A DNA stretch of 64,000 nucleotides, taken from NCBI GenBank assembly GCA_964396895.1, contig CAYNGJ010000023.1, positions 1 through 64,000 of the forward strand, given 5' to 3'. A model generated the notes under the pieces. The model was not told the origin of the DNA. It searched no databases and worked only from the letters and a program-made list of their open reading frames with translations. Origin of the DNA: UBA2334 sp964396895 (GTDB lineage Bacteria; Pseudomonadota; Gammaproteobacteria; Burkholderiales; Burkholderiaceae_C). Both the position numbers and the translations under genes were made by a program. The stretch's first letter is position 1, and the number at the start of each line of letters is the position of its first letter. Shown here piece by piece: positions 43,454-51,474 of this stretch.

Positions 43454-43651
43454 TCAGTCGGGCTTTTTCATGCTGCAGGTGTTGAAACCCAATATGGCAT
43501 AAGGCGGGCACCAGCCGATCAGGCCAGTGGCCAGTGGCACGATGCCGATGTAGCCCCACACGGGCAGGGTGCCCATGAGGGTCAGGCCAATCAGCACCAG
43601 GCCGGCCACGATGCGCAGGATGCGGTCAATGCCGCCAACGTTCTTGGTCAT
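43454..43651 (-). CDS. DUF2892 (YgaP-like) small membrane protein
   Basis: 65 residues starting MTKNVGGIDRILRIVAG, with two membrane segments and the ending GWCPPYAILGFNTC, typical of DUF2892. Such domains occur alone or fused to rhodanese (YgaP). It lies downstream of the Crp/Fnr gene on the same strand, with a candidate operator between them. The start at 43651 follows AAGGAG-like sequence on the minus strand; the frame's earlier ATG at 43681 is in the operator region. Confidence 0.85.
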   Translation of the reverse strand: MTKNVGGIDRILRIVAGLVLIGLTLMGTLPVWGYIGIVPLATGLIGWCPPYAILGFNTCSMKKPD

Positions 43652-43704
43652 GGGGAAACTCCTTGGGGGGTTGCAAAGCACTCATTGGACGCTGAGCGGC
43701 CGGT

Positions 43705-43719
43705 GTTGTCTGTGACAAC
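43705..43719. promoter_or_regulatory. Candidate operator of the DUF2892 gene
   Basis: GTTGTC-TGT-GACAAC, a 15-base dyad between the Crp/Fnr gene and the DUF2892 gene. The half-site spacing is odd for Crp/Fnr (usually even), so the call is tentative. Confidence 0.35.
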
Positions 43720-43743
43720 GGTCACGCAGCAGCGCCTCGCCCC

Positions 43744-44451
43744 TCAGGTGCCTGGGGTGGCCAGGTGGCGCAGGGCCACGCTGTCTTTGATGGTGATGCA
43801 CTCCCTGGACAACTCCACCCAGCCAGCCCGTTCAAAGCGGTGCAACAAGCGGGTGACCATTTCCCTGACGGTGCCCAGTTCATCGGCCAATGCCTGGTGG
43901 GTGGCGCGCAACTGGGCACCGTGGCCGAGCAGGGTGGCGGCCAGTCGACTGTCCAGCTTCTGGAACGCCACGGCTTCGATCAGACTGGTCAGGTCGGCCA
44001 TGCGGGCGGCAAACAGGCCCAGCACAAAGTCCCGAAACGGTTCGCTGGCCAGTGCGGCCCGGAACTGGGGTGCGGGCAACAGGGCCAGTTGGGTGGGGCG
44101 GGTGGTGACGCCGCGCGCCGTGAACAGCTGGCCGGCAAACAGGCAGGCCGATGAGACCAGGCACATTTCCCCGGGCGTGACCCGGTACAGCTCCAGCTCG
44201 CGGCCATTGCTGGCGCTGCGTGACACCTTGACCTCGCCCGACAACACCAGCGGGAAACCCTGGCAGGCCTCGCGCTCCCGAAAGAGGGTGCTGCCTTCCG
44301 GCACCTCCAGCACGGGCAGTTCCGCCCGTTCGCCGCTGGACACCCTAGCCTGGGCGGCCGCCTGCAAGCCCCCGTCCAGCGACGGGTAGATGGCCACCAG
44401 CTGTTGCCAAGCGATGCGATCCGTGGGCAGGGGAGTGGGGGCCGTGGTCAT
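43744..44451 (-). CDS. Crp/Fnr-family regulator without FNR cysteines
   Basis: 235 residues. Cyclic-nucleotide-fold sensor (about 25-140) and a winged HTH with LADELGTVREMVTRLLHRFE. It lacks the CX2CX5C cluster and differs from the two FNR-like proteins in this window. Paired with a DUF2892 gene, a combination often seen in beta-proteobacteria. Its start is 1 base after the stop of the flavin reductase gene, so it is probably the downstream part of that transcript. Ligand unknown. Confidence 0.88.
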   Translation of the reverse strand: MTTAPTPLPTDRIAWQQLVAIYPSLDGGLQAAAQARVSSGERAELPVLEVPEGSTLFREREACQGFPLVLSGEVKVSRSASNGRELELYRVTPGEMCLVSSACLFAGQLFTARGVTTRPTQLALLPAPQFRAALASEPFRDFVLGLFAARMADLTSLIEAVAFQKLDSRLAATLLGHGAQLRATHQALADELGTVREMVTRLLHRFERAGWVELSRECITIKDSVALRHLATPGT

Positions 44452-44452
44452 G

Positions 44453-45043
44453 TCAGGCGCTGTCGGGGTGCAGCAGGTGGGCGGCCATCAGCACTTGGTC
44501 CACCACGGCCTGTACGCTTGCTTGTGCAGGGGCGTTCATCAAAGTGCCGTCGGTGGCAAAAGCCTGGTGTGCCTGGGCCAGGGCAAATTGTTGGGGTGCG
44601 ACCCAGCATTGCAGGTTGCGCAGCAATGGGGCCAATTGCCCCAGGCTGCGCAGACCACCCAGGTTGCCGGGCGATGCCGACAACATGCCCACCACTTTGC
44701 CTGCAAAGGGTCGGATGCCATCGCTGCCCCATTCGGGGTGGCCTTTGACGGGGCTGGAGGCCCAGTCCAGGGCGTTCTTGAGCAGGGCGGTCATGCCGCC
44801 GTTGTACTCGGGTGAGCAGATGATCCAGCCTGGGTGCGCCAGCATCACTTCTTTGAGGCGAATGACGTCGGGTGGCGTGCCCTGTGCTTCCAGGTCGGCG
44901 TTGTAGAGCGGGATGTCCAGGGTGCCCAATTCCAGCAAGGTCACAGGGGCGCCACGGTCGCGGGCCAGTTGGGCGGTGGCCCTGGCCAATTGGCGGTTGA
45001 GGGAGGCGGCACGGGTGCTGCCGGCGAACACAAGTAATTTCAT
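44453..45043 (-). CDS. NADPH-dependent FMN reductase (flavodoxin fold)
   Basis: 196 residues. N-terminal FMN phosphate loop FAGSTRAASLNRQLA and the SPEYNGGMTALLKNALDW motif that is typical of NAD(P)H-dependent FMN or quinone reductases. It probably reduces quinones, azo compounds or chromate. Lies between YkgJ (9 bases) and the Crp/Fnr gene (1 base), so it is in one operon. Confidence 0.9.
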   Translation of the reverse strand: MKLLVFAGSTRAASLNRQLARATAQLARDRGAPVTLLELGTLDIPLYNADLEAQGTPPDVIRLKEVMLAHPGWIICSPEYNGGMTALLKNALDWASSPVKGHPEWGSDGIRPFAGKVVGMLSASPGNLGGLRSLGQLAPLLRNLQCWVAPQQFALAQAHQAFATDGTLMNAPAQASVQAVVDQVLMAAHLLHPDSA

Positions 45044-45052
45044 GCGCCCATT

Positions 45053-45361
45053 CTACGGACGGTCCCTGTGGAGCGTTGCGGGTGTGGTCAGCCGCTCCAG
45101 TCGTGTCAGCGTGTGCAGGGCGTCCGCTGCTGAGGTGCCGCACATCTCGGCCGCTGGACGCAAAGACTGGCAAACGGCGGGCCGCTCCGGCTTGCCGAAC
45201 AGCCGACAGCGCCGGTCGGCATCGAGCTGCACACAGGGCACGCCTGCGGCCTTGGGGCGAGCGGGGCCGCCCAGTGGATCGGGAATGGGGGTGCTGATGG
45301 AGGGGGCGGTGCAGCAGGCGCCGCATCGGGGGCGACAGTTCACGGCCAGTGAGGCGTGCAC
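45053..45361 (-). CDS. YkgJ-family cysteine-cluster protein
   Basis: 102 residues with the cysteine pattern CRPRCGACC at the start, then CVQLDADRRC, VCQSL and MCG, a cluster that binds zinc or an iron-sulfur centre in the YkgJ/UPF0153 family. Function is unknown. First gene of a four-gene minus-strand operon and divergent from mnmG. The parS site at 45398 lies just upstream of its start. Confidence 0.85.
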   Translation of the reverse strand: MHASLAVNCRPRCGACCTAPSISTPIPDPLGGPARPKAAGVPCVQLDADRRCRLFGKPERPAVCQSLRPAAEMCGTSAADALHTLTRLERLTTPATLHRDRP

Positions 45362-45397
45362 TGTTCAACGCGCAAGCAGGGGATTGTGGGCATGGTT

Positions 45398-45413
45398 TGT
45401 TTCACGTGAAACA
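45398..45413. promoter_or_regulatory. parS centromere site 1
   Basis: Perfect 16-base TGTTTCACGTGAAACA, the canonical ParB-binding parS, in the divergent gap between ykgJ and mnmG. Confidence 0.97.
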
Positions 45414-45488
45414 GGGGTCTATAAAATTCAGGTCTGTGGTGGTCATGTGGCTGCCTGTGATTTTGCTGCTCTTTCCCTCGGACGCCCC

Positions 45489-47531
45489 ATGCTCTACCCT
45501 GAAGAATTTGACGTGATTGTGGTCGGTGGTGGCCACGCCGGTACCGAGGCAGCGCTGGCCGCTGCCCGCATGGGCTGCAAAACCGTGCTGCTGAGCCACA
45601 ACATTGAGACGCTGGGGCAGATGAGCTGCAACCCCAGCATAGGCGGTATTGGCAAGGGCCACCTGGTGAAAGAGGTGGATGCGCTGGGCGGGGCCATGGG
45701 CATTGCCACCGACGAGGGGGGCATTCAGTTCCGCATTCTGAACAGCAGCAAAGGCCCTGCCGTGCGCGCCACCCGCGCCCAGGCCGACCGCATTTTGTAC
45801 AAAGCCGCCATTCGCCATCGGCTGGAAAACCAGCCCAACCTGTGGCTGTTCCAGCAGGCGGTGGACGACCTGATGGTGGAGAGCGATGGCAATACCGACC
45901 GCGTGGTGGGTGCCGTCACGCAGGTGGGCATACGCTTTCGGGCCAAAACCGTGGTGCTGACGGCCGGCACATTTTTGGACGGCAAGATCCACGTGGGGCT
46001 GAACAATTACGCCGCAGGCCGCGCGGGTGATCCGCCCGCCGTCAGCCTGTCAGCCCGGTTGAAAGAGCTGAAGCTGCCGCAGGGGCGCCTGAAAACCGGC
46101 ACCCCGCCGCGCATTGACGGGCGCAGCATCGACTTCAGCAAGTGCCAGGAACAGCCTGGCGACGGCATGCCCGGCTCGGGCACCGACGACAAACCCGTGC
46201 CGGTGTTCAGCTTCATGGGCCACGCGCGCATGCATCCGCAGCAGGTGCCGTGCTGGATCACCCACACGAATGAGCGCACGCACGACATCATCCGCAGCGG
46301 CTTTGACCGCAGCCCCATGTTCACCGGCAAGATCGAGGGCGTGGGCCCACGCTACTGTCCCAGCGTGGAAGACAAGATCAACCGCTTTGCCGACAAAGAC
46401 AGCCACCAAATTTTTCTGGAACCCGAGGGCCTGACCACCCACGAGTTCTATCCCAACGGCATCTCCACCAGCCTGCCCTTCGATATTCAGTACGCACTGG
46501 TGCGCAGCATGGCGGGGCTGGAGAACGCACACATCCTGCGGCCCGGCTACGCCATCGAGTACGACTACTTTGACCCCCGCTCGCTCAAAAGCAGCTTCGA
46601 AACCAAACAGATTGGCGGGCTGTTTTTTGCGGGGCAGATCAACGGCACCACCGGCTACGAAGAGGCTGCGGCCCAGGGCTTGTTTGCCGGATTGAACGCT
46701 GGGTTGCAGGCCCGCGCCATGGGCGGTGGCAACGACGCGGCCAGTGCGGCTGGTGCCGTGACCTACACAGGGGACACCTGGCTGCCCGCCCGGGACCAGG
46801 CTTACCTGGGTGTGCTGGTGGACGACCTCATCACCAAGGGCGTGACCGAGCCTTACCGCATGTTCACCAGCCGCGCCGAGTTCCGCCTGCAACTGCGCGA
46901 AGACAACGCCGACATGCGCCTGACCGAAGCGGGCAGGGCACTGGGCCTGGTGGACGATGCGCGCTGGACGTCTTTCCGCAAAAAGCGCGATGCTGTTTCA
47001 CGTGAAACACAGCGCCTGCGCGGCACCTGGGTCAACCCCCGCAACCTGCCGGCGCAAGAGTCAGAGCGGGTGTTGGGCAAGGCCATTGAGCACGAGCACA
47101 ACCTGTTCGACCTGCTGCGCCGCCCCGGTGTGGGCTATGCCGACTTGATGACCATGGACGAAGGCAAGCACGGCGCAGGCACGGTGGTGTCGGTCGAAAC
47201 ATTGGGCGACGACTGGGATGCCTTGCACGATGCGGTGGTGGAACAGGTGGAGATTGCCGCCAAATATTCGGGCTACATCGACCGCCAAAAGGGTGAGGTG
47301 GAGCGTGCCGCCCATTACGAAAATCTCAAGCTGCCGCCTGACTTGGACTACATGCAGGTGACGGCGCTGAGCATGGAGGCGCGCCAACGCCTGTCCAAGC
47401 ACCGGCCCGAAACCTTGGGCCTGGCCTCGCGCATGACGGGCATCACCCCGGCCACCATCTCGCTGCTGATGATTCACCTGAAAAAAGGCGGCTTCAAAGG
47501 CTTCACGCCATTGGCGGTCGAGGAGGTGTGA
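45489..47531 (+). CDS. mnmG: tRNA modification enzyme MnmG (GidA)
   Basis: 680 residues. FAD-binding VVGGGHAGTEAALAAA at the N-terminus, the ETLGQMSCNPSIGGIGKGHL region that contains the active-site Cys, and the C-terminal helical domain ending ISLLMIHLKKGGFKG. With MnmE it makes 5-carboxymethylaminomethyl-uridine at tRNA wobble positions. Start is the ATG at 45489; longer frames lack a family N-terminus. It contains a perfect parS at 46994 that encodes VSRET. Confidence 0.97.
   Translation: MLYPEEFDVIVVGGGHAGTEAALAAARMGCKTVLLSHNIETLGQMSCNPSIGGIGKGHLVKEVDALGGAMGIATDEGGIQFRILNSSKGPAVRATRAQADRILYKAAIRHRLENQPNLWLFQQAVDDLMVESDGNTDRVVGAVTQVGIRFRAKTVVLTAGTFLDGKIHVGLNNYAAGRAGDPPAVSLSARLKELKLPQGRLKTGTPPRIDGRSIDFSKCQEQPGDGMPGSGTDDKPVPVFSFMGHARMHPQQVPCWITHTNERTHDIIRSGFDRSPMFTGKIEGVGPRYCPSVEDKINRFADKDSHQIFLEPEGLTTHEFYPNGISTSLPFDIQYALVRSMAGLENAHILRPGYAIEYDYFDPRSLKSSFETKQIGGLFFAGQINGTTGYEEAAAQGLFAGLNAGLQARAMGGGNDAASAAGAVTYTGDTWLPARDQAYLGVLVDDLITKGVTEPYRMFTSRAEFRLQLREDNADMRLTEAGRALGLVDDARWTSFRKKRDAVSRETQRLRGTWVNPRNLPAQESERVLGKAIEHEHNLFDLLRRPGVGYADLMTMDEGKHGAGTVVSVETLGDDWDALHDAVVEQVEIAAKYSGYIDRQKGEVERAAHYENLKLPPDLDYMQVTALSMEARQRLSKHRPETLGLASRMTGITPATISLLMIHLKKGGFKGFTPLAVEEV
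46994..47009. promoter_or_regulatory. parS centromere site 2, within mnmG
   Basis: Perfect 16-base TGTTTCACGTGAAACA inside the mnmG coding sequence, about 1.6 kb from site 1. Confidence 0.97.
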
Positions 47532-47533
47532 GC

Positions 47534-48211
47534 ATGGCGAACGACCCGCGCGATGTGTTGCTGGCCGGTGCCCGCGCCCTGGGCCTGAGCCTGACAGACG
47601 CCCAGGTGGACCTGCTGCTGGCCTACATGGCTTGGCTGCACAAGTGGAACAAGGTGTACAACCTGACAGCGCTGCGTCATCCGGACGAAATGCTGAGCCA
47701 CCACCTGATGGACAGCCTGACGGCGGTGGCGCCGTTGCAGCGTCACCTCAGCGCCTGGCGTGCGGCGGGCGCAAAAGCCGCTGATGCGCCAGTGACGGTG
47801 CTGGATGTGGGCTCTGGTGGCGGTTTGCCCGGCGTGGTGCTGGCCATCTGTCTGCCCGATGTTCGGGTGACCTGTGTGGACACGGTGAACAAAAAAGCCG
47901 CCTTCATTCAACAGGTGGCGGCCAGCTTGCGCCTGCCCAACCTCAAGGGCTTGCACGCGCGCGTCGAAACGGTGAAGGGCGGTTTCGATGTGGTGACCTC
48001 GCGGGCGTTTGCCTCGCTGGTGGATTTCACGACTTGGTCACGCTCGGCCCTGCAGCCCGGTGGTGTCTGGATGGCCATGAAAGGCAAGCACCCTGAGGCG
48101 GAGCTGGCGGCCTTGGGTTCGACCGTGGACGTGTTTCACGTGGAACCTCTGCAGGTGCCGGGGTTGGACGCCGAGCGGTGCATGGTGTGGATGCGACCTG
48201 TGGCCGCTTGA
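47534..48211 (+). CDS. rsmG: 16S rRNA (guanine527-N7)-methyltransferase RsmG (GidB)
   Basis: 225 residues. SAM motif VLDVGSGGGLPGVVLAI and the N-terminal LLAYMAWLHKWNKVYNLTAL of RsmG. It methylates G527 of 16S rRNA. ATG at 47534 is preceded by AGGAGG (47521-47526) with good spacing; a GTG at 47528 that overlaps the mnmG stop is less likely. A parS-like site lies in its 3' end. Confidence 0.96.
   Translation: MANDPRDVLLAGARALGLSLTDAQVDLLLAYMAWLHKWNKVYNLTALRHPDEMLSHHLMDSLTAVAPLQRHLSAWRAAGAKAADAPVTVLDVGSGGGLPGVVLAICLPDVRVTCVDTVNKKAAFIQQVAASLRLPNLKGLHARVETVKGGFDVVTSRAFASLVDFTTWSRSALQPGGVWMAMKGKHPEAELAALGSTVDVFHVEPLQVPGLDAERCMVWMRPVAA
48132..48147. promoter_or_regulatory. parS centromere site 3 (variant), within rsmG
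   Basis: TGTTTCACGTGGAACC, two mismatches from the consensus, inside rsmG. ParB sites with one or two changes usually still bind, though weaker. Confidence 0.8.
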
Positions 48212-48282
48212 GTGGGCGCAGGCCGCGCGCGGCCTTCACGTAAACTCAAGCGCCCCACCCCCCTCTACGAGACGGCTCCCCC

Positions 48283-48897
48283 ATGTTTGGCATTGCAGAT
48301 TACGGCGCTTTTGCAGCGGCCATTGTGTTGTTTCTGGCCATTCCCGGGCCGGGCAATTTGGCGCTCGTCACTTCCACCAGCAAGGGCGGTGTTCGGGGTG
48401 GTCTGGCGGCCACACTGGGCGTGATGGCGGGTGATCAGGTGCTGATGTGGATGGCCGTGGCCGGCGTGGCCACGCTGTTGGCCACTTACCCCGCAGCCTT
48501 CAGCGCGGTGCAGTGGCTGGGGGCGGCCTACCTGGCCTGGTTGGGTGTCCGCATGTTGCTGGCCAAACCCGGCGACGCGCCGGTGCTGACCATACAGCCG
48601 CGCCATTACTTTCGTCAGGCGCTGGCCATCACCTTGCTCAACCCCAAGGCCATCGTGTTCTACATGGCTTTTTTCCCCTTGTTTGTGGACCCCGTCCGGC
48701 ACCAGGGCCTGCTCACTTACGGGGCCATGGCTTTCACCATTGCCGTGCTGACCTTTCTGTATGGCCTGTGTGCCACCTTGCTCACCCACCACATGGCCGA
48801 GCGCCTGCGGGCCAATCCCACGGTGTCGCGCGGGCTGGAGAAGCTGGCGGCGGTGTTTCTGATTGGGTTTGGCATCAAGCTCGCGTTGTCCAAATGA
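48283..48897 (+). CDS. LysE/RhtB-family amino-acid exporter
   Basis: 204 residues with about six membrane segments. The first helix and loop FLAIPGPGNLALVTSTSKGG (PGPxxL) and the middle ALAITLLNPKAIVFYMAFFP match the LysE/RhtB family, which exports amino acids such as threonine or homoserine lactones. Lies in its usual place between rsmG and parA. Substrate not predictable. Confidence 0.9.
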   Translation: MFGIADYGAFAAAIVLFLAIPGPGNLALVTSTSKGGVRGGLAATLGVMAGDQVLMWMAVAGVATLLATYPAAFSAVQWLGAAYLAWLGVRMLLAKPGDAPVLTIQPRHYFRQALAITLLNPKAIVFYMAFFPLFVDPVRHQGLLTYGAMAFTIAVLTFLYGLCATLLTHHMAERLRANPTVSRGLEKLAAVFLIGFGIKLALSK

Positions 48898-48925
48898 ACC
48901 GATACCTCCCCGCCTGAGAGTGCCC

Positions 48926-49711
48926 ATGGCCCACATTTTCTGCATTGCCAACCAAAAGGGTGGGGTGGGCAAAACCACCACCACCGTCAACCTCAGCGCC
49001 GGACTGGCCAAGGTGGGGCAGCGTGTGCTGCTGATTGACCTGGACCCCCAAGGCAACGCCACCATGGGCTGCGGTGTGGACAAGCGCCAACTGGCCCACA
49101 GCGTGTACGACGTGCTGCTGGGTTCGGCCAGTGTGGCCGAGGCGCGGGTGCGCACCGACAAACTGGCCGACAGCGGCTGTGCCTTCGACGTGTTGGGGGC
49201 CAACCGCGAGCTGGCCGGTGCCGAGGTCGAGCTGGTGACCATGGAGCGGCGCGAAAAGCGCCTGAAGGCTGCGCTGGCCGAGGTGGACGCCGAGTACGAC
49301 TTTGTGCTCATCGACTGCCCCCCGTCTTTGAGCATGCTCACGCTCAACGGGCTGTGTGCGGCGCACGGTGTGGTGGTGCCCATGCAGTGCGAGTACTTTG
49401 CGCTGGAGGGGTTGACCGATCTGGTCAACACCATCAAGCAGGTGCACGCCAACCTCAACCGCGACTTGAAAATCATCGGCCTGCTGCGCGTCATGTTTGA
49501 CCCGCGGATCACCTTGCAGCAACAGGTGAGCGACCAGCTCAAGGGGCATTTTGGCGACAAGGTGTTCAACACCGTCATCCCGCGCAACGTGCGCCTGGCC
49601 GAGGCCCCCAGCTACGGCCTGCCCGGCGTGGTGTTTGATCCGTCGGCCAAGGGCAGTGTGGCCTTTGTGGAATTTGCCCACGAAATGGTGGAGCGCATCC
49701 GCACCTGGTAG
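48926..49711 (+). CDS. parA: Chromosome partitioning ATPase ParA
   Basis: 261 residues. Deviant Walker A ANQKGGVGKTTTTVNL, IDLDPQGNAT, and YDFVLIDCPPSLSMLT (Walker B). ParA/Soj type with no N-terminal DNA-binding extension, as in chromosomal parABS. It moves ParB-parS complexes to segregate origins. Start at 48926 is preferred to earlier in-frame codons because of the standard MAHIFCIANQ N-terminus. Confidence 0.97.
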   Translation: MAHIFCIANQKGGVGKTTTTVNLSAGLAKVGQRVLLIDLDPQGNATMGCGVDKRQLAHSVYDVLLGSASVAEARVRTDKLADSGCAFDVLGANRELAGAEVELVTMERREKRLKAALAEVDAEYDFVLIDCPPSLSMLTLNGLCAAHGVVVPMQCEYFALEGLTDLVNTIKQVHANLNRDLKIIGLLRVMFDPRITLQQQVSDQLKGHFGDKVFNTVIPRNVRLAEAPSYGLPGVVFDPSAKGSVAFVEFAHEMVERIRTW

Positions 49712-49781
49712 CGGCCTGGATCGCTCGCTGCCCCAAGTGCCAGGGTGTTCGGCCACACCCCTGGTCGCAAGGTGTTTCACG

Positions 49782-49836
49782 GTAATTTATAAAAAATTGG
49801 TCTCCAGCGCTTTATTTGATTGAACAGTTTGCTATG
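49782..49836 (-). repeat. Dispersed AT-rich repeat, copy R9, overlapping a start codon
   Basis: On the minus strand it starts GCATAGCAAACTGTTC and has AGC and AAGCGCT 21 bases apart, with the T-rich end. It resembles copy R10 closely. The ATG of the next gene (49834) lies in its end (TTGCTATGC). Confidence 0.7.
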
Positions 49837-50397
49837 CATGTTTCTGACCCCAAGGCCCCCCTGCCGGTGACGGTGCTCATCTTGCCGGGTTGGCAAAACA
49901 GTGGCCCAGCGCACTGGCAAAGCCGCTGGGAAGCCTTGCACGGTTACCTGCGCGTGCAGCAGCACGACTGGATGCGCCCCCTGCGCGGGGACTGGCTCAT
50001 CCAGCTGGAGGAGGCGGTGCTGGCCAGCGAGCGGCCCGTGGTGTTGGTCGCGCACAGCCTGGGCTGCATCCAGGTGGCGGCCTGGGCCGGGCACAGCCAG
50101 CTCACTGGCCGGGTCAAGGGTGCGCTGCTGGTGGCGCCAGGCGATGTCGAGCAGGCCGATGTGCGCCCCCAGCTGCCAACCTGGCAGCCCGTGCCCATGG
50201 CGCGCCTGCCCTTTGCCAGCACACTGGTGGCCAGCCACAACGACCCGTTCTGCACCTTTGGGCGGGCCACCGCCCTGGCCACCGCCTGGGGCAGCACGCT
50301 GGTGGACCTGGGCCATTGCGGACACATCAATGCCGACAGTGGCCTGGGCGACTGGCCCCAGGGCCACGCCTGGCTGAGCGCCCTGTGCGCGGGCTGA
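49834..50397 (+). CDS. RBBP9/YdeN-family serine hydrolase
   Basis: 187 residues. Motifs ILPGWQNSGPAHWQSRWE and VLVAHSLGCIQVAAWA (nucleophile Ser in HSLGC) with Asp in HNDPF and His in LGHCGHIN. RBBP9-like small hydrolases have unknown natural substrates. It stands between parA and parB. Start at ATG 49834; TTG at 49816 is possible. The start codon overlaps a dispersed repeat. Confidence 0.88.
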   Translation: MHVSDPKAPLPVTVLILPGWQNSGPAHWQSRWEALHGYLRVQQHDWMRPLRGDWLIQLEEAVLASERPVVLVAHSLGCIQVAAWAGHSQLTGRVKGALLVAPGDVEQADVRPQLPTWQPVPMARLPFASTLVASHNDPFCTFGRATALATAWGSTLVDLGHCGHINADSGLGDWPQGHAWLSALCAG

Positions 50398-50435
50398 TGC
50401 CCGCCCCCACTTGTTTTCACTGAAGGACCTTTTCC

Positions 50436-51428
50436 ATGGCAACTTCCAAACCCAAAGGCCTGGGCCGTGGCCTTGAAGCATTGCTGGGCCCCAAGCTGGG
50501 CGCCAGTTTTGGCGACGCATCACCCGAAGGCACCGCCGCCCAGCCTGACCTGCCCAGCACGCTGGCGCTGGGGGATTTGGTGCCCGGTGCCTACCAGCCG
50601 CGCACGCGCATGGACGAAGGGGCCTTGTACGAGCTGGCCGAGAGCATCAAGGTGCAGGGCATCATGCAGCCCATCCTGGTGCGCCGCCTGGCCGAGGCCG
50701 TTGGTCTGGCGCGGTTGGCCCAGCTGCAAACCAAGCAAGGGCAGGCCGTGGCCGATCGGGGCGCCCGCCCGGTGTACGAAATCATTGCTGGCGAGCGGCG
50801 CTTTCGCGCGGCCAGGCTGGCGGGCCTGGACAGCGTGCCCGTGCTGGTGCGCGACGTGCCCGACGAGGCCGCGGCGGCCATGGCCCTGATCGAGAACATC
50901 CAGCGCGAAGACCTCAACCCGCTGGAAGAGGCGCAGGGGCTGCAGCGCCTCATCCAAGAGTTTGGCCTCACGCACGAGCAGGCGGCGCAGGCGGTGGGCC
51001 GCTCGCGCAGCGCGGGCAGCAACCTGTTGCGCCTGCTCAACCTGGCCGAGCCGGTACAGACCATGCTCATGGCCGGGGACGTGGACATGGGCCATGCCCG
51101 TGCCCTGCTGGCCCTGGACCGCGCCACCCAGATCACGGCGGCCAATCAGGTGGTGGCCAAAAAAATGTCGGTGCGCGAGACCGAGGGACTGGTCAAAAAG
51201 CTGGCGGCCGAATTTGCGCTCACCCCGCAGAAGCCCAAAAAAGAAAAATCGCGCGACATCAAGCGTGTGGAAGAAGAGCTGTCCGACCTGCTGATGGCCG
51301 AGGTGGAGGTGCGTGTGAAAAAGCGCGTCAAACGCCACGGCCGCCTGGAAGATGTGGGGGAACTCAGCATCGGTTTTGGCTCGCTGGAAGAGTTGAACGG
51401 CCTGATCGAGCGGCTGCGCGGCGTGTGA
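50436..51428 (+). CDS. parB: Chromosome partitioning protein ParB
   Basis: 330 residues. N-terminus MATSKPKGLGRGLEALLG, ParB/Srx nucleotide (CTPase) domain at about 40-150 with the GERRFRA motif, the HTH (FGLTHEQAAQAVGRSRSAGS), and a C-terminal dimer domain. Binds parS at 45398, 46994 and 48132. About 40 residues (90-120, LARLAQLQTKQGQAVADRGA) look like an insertion in the CTPase domain, as often found in this family. Confidence 0.97.
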   Translation: MATSKPKGLGRGLEALLGPKLGASFGDASPEGTAAQPDLPSTLALGDLVPGAYQPRTRMDEGALYELAESIKVQGIMQPILVRRLAEAVGLARLAQLQTKQGQAVADRGARPVYEIIAGERRFRAARLAGLDSVPVLVRDVPDEAAAAMALIENIQREDLNPLEEAQGLQRLIQEFGLTHEQAAQAVGRSRSAGSNLLRLLNLAEPVQTMLMAGDVDMGHARALLALDRATQITAANQVVAKKMSVRETEGLVKKLAAEFALTPQKPKKEKSRDIKRVEEELSDLLMAEVEVRVKKRVKRHGRLEDVGELSIGFGSLEELNGLIERLRGV

Positions 51429-51474
51429 CTGGCGATAATGTGCGGCTCGAACAACAAACAGGGGGGAGTGACGC

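Noticed and set aside
48218..48235. GC-only palindrome AGGCCGCGCGCGGCCT
   Set aside because: No loop or T tract; alternating GC of this kind is common in such DNA and carries no further signal here.
49773..49788. Possible fourth parS (TGTTTCACGGTAATTT)
   Set aside because: Only the left half matches; the right half is not palindromic.
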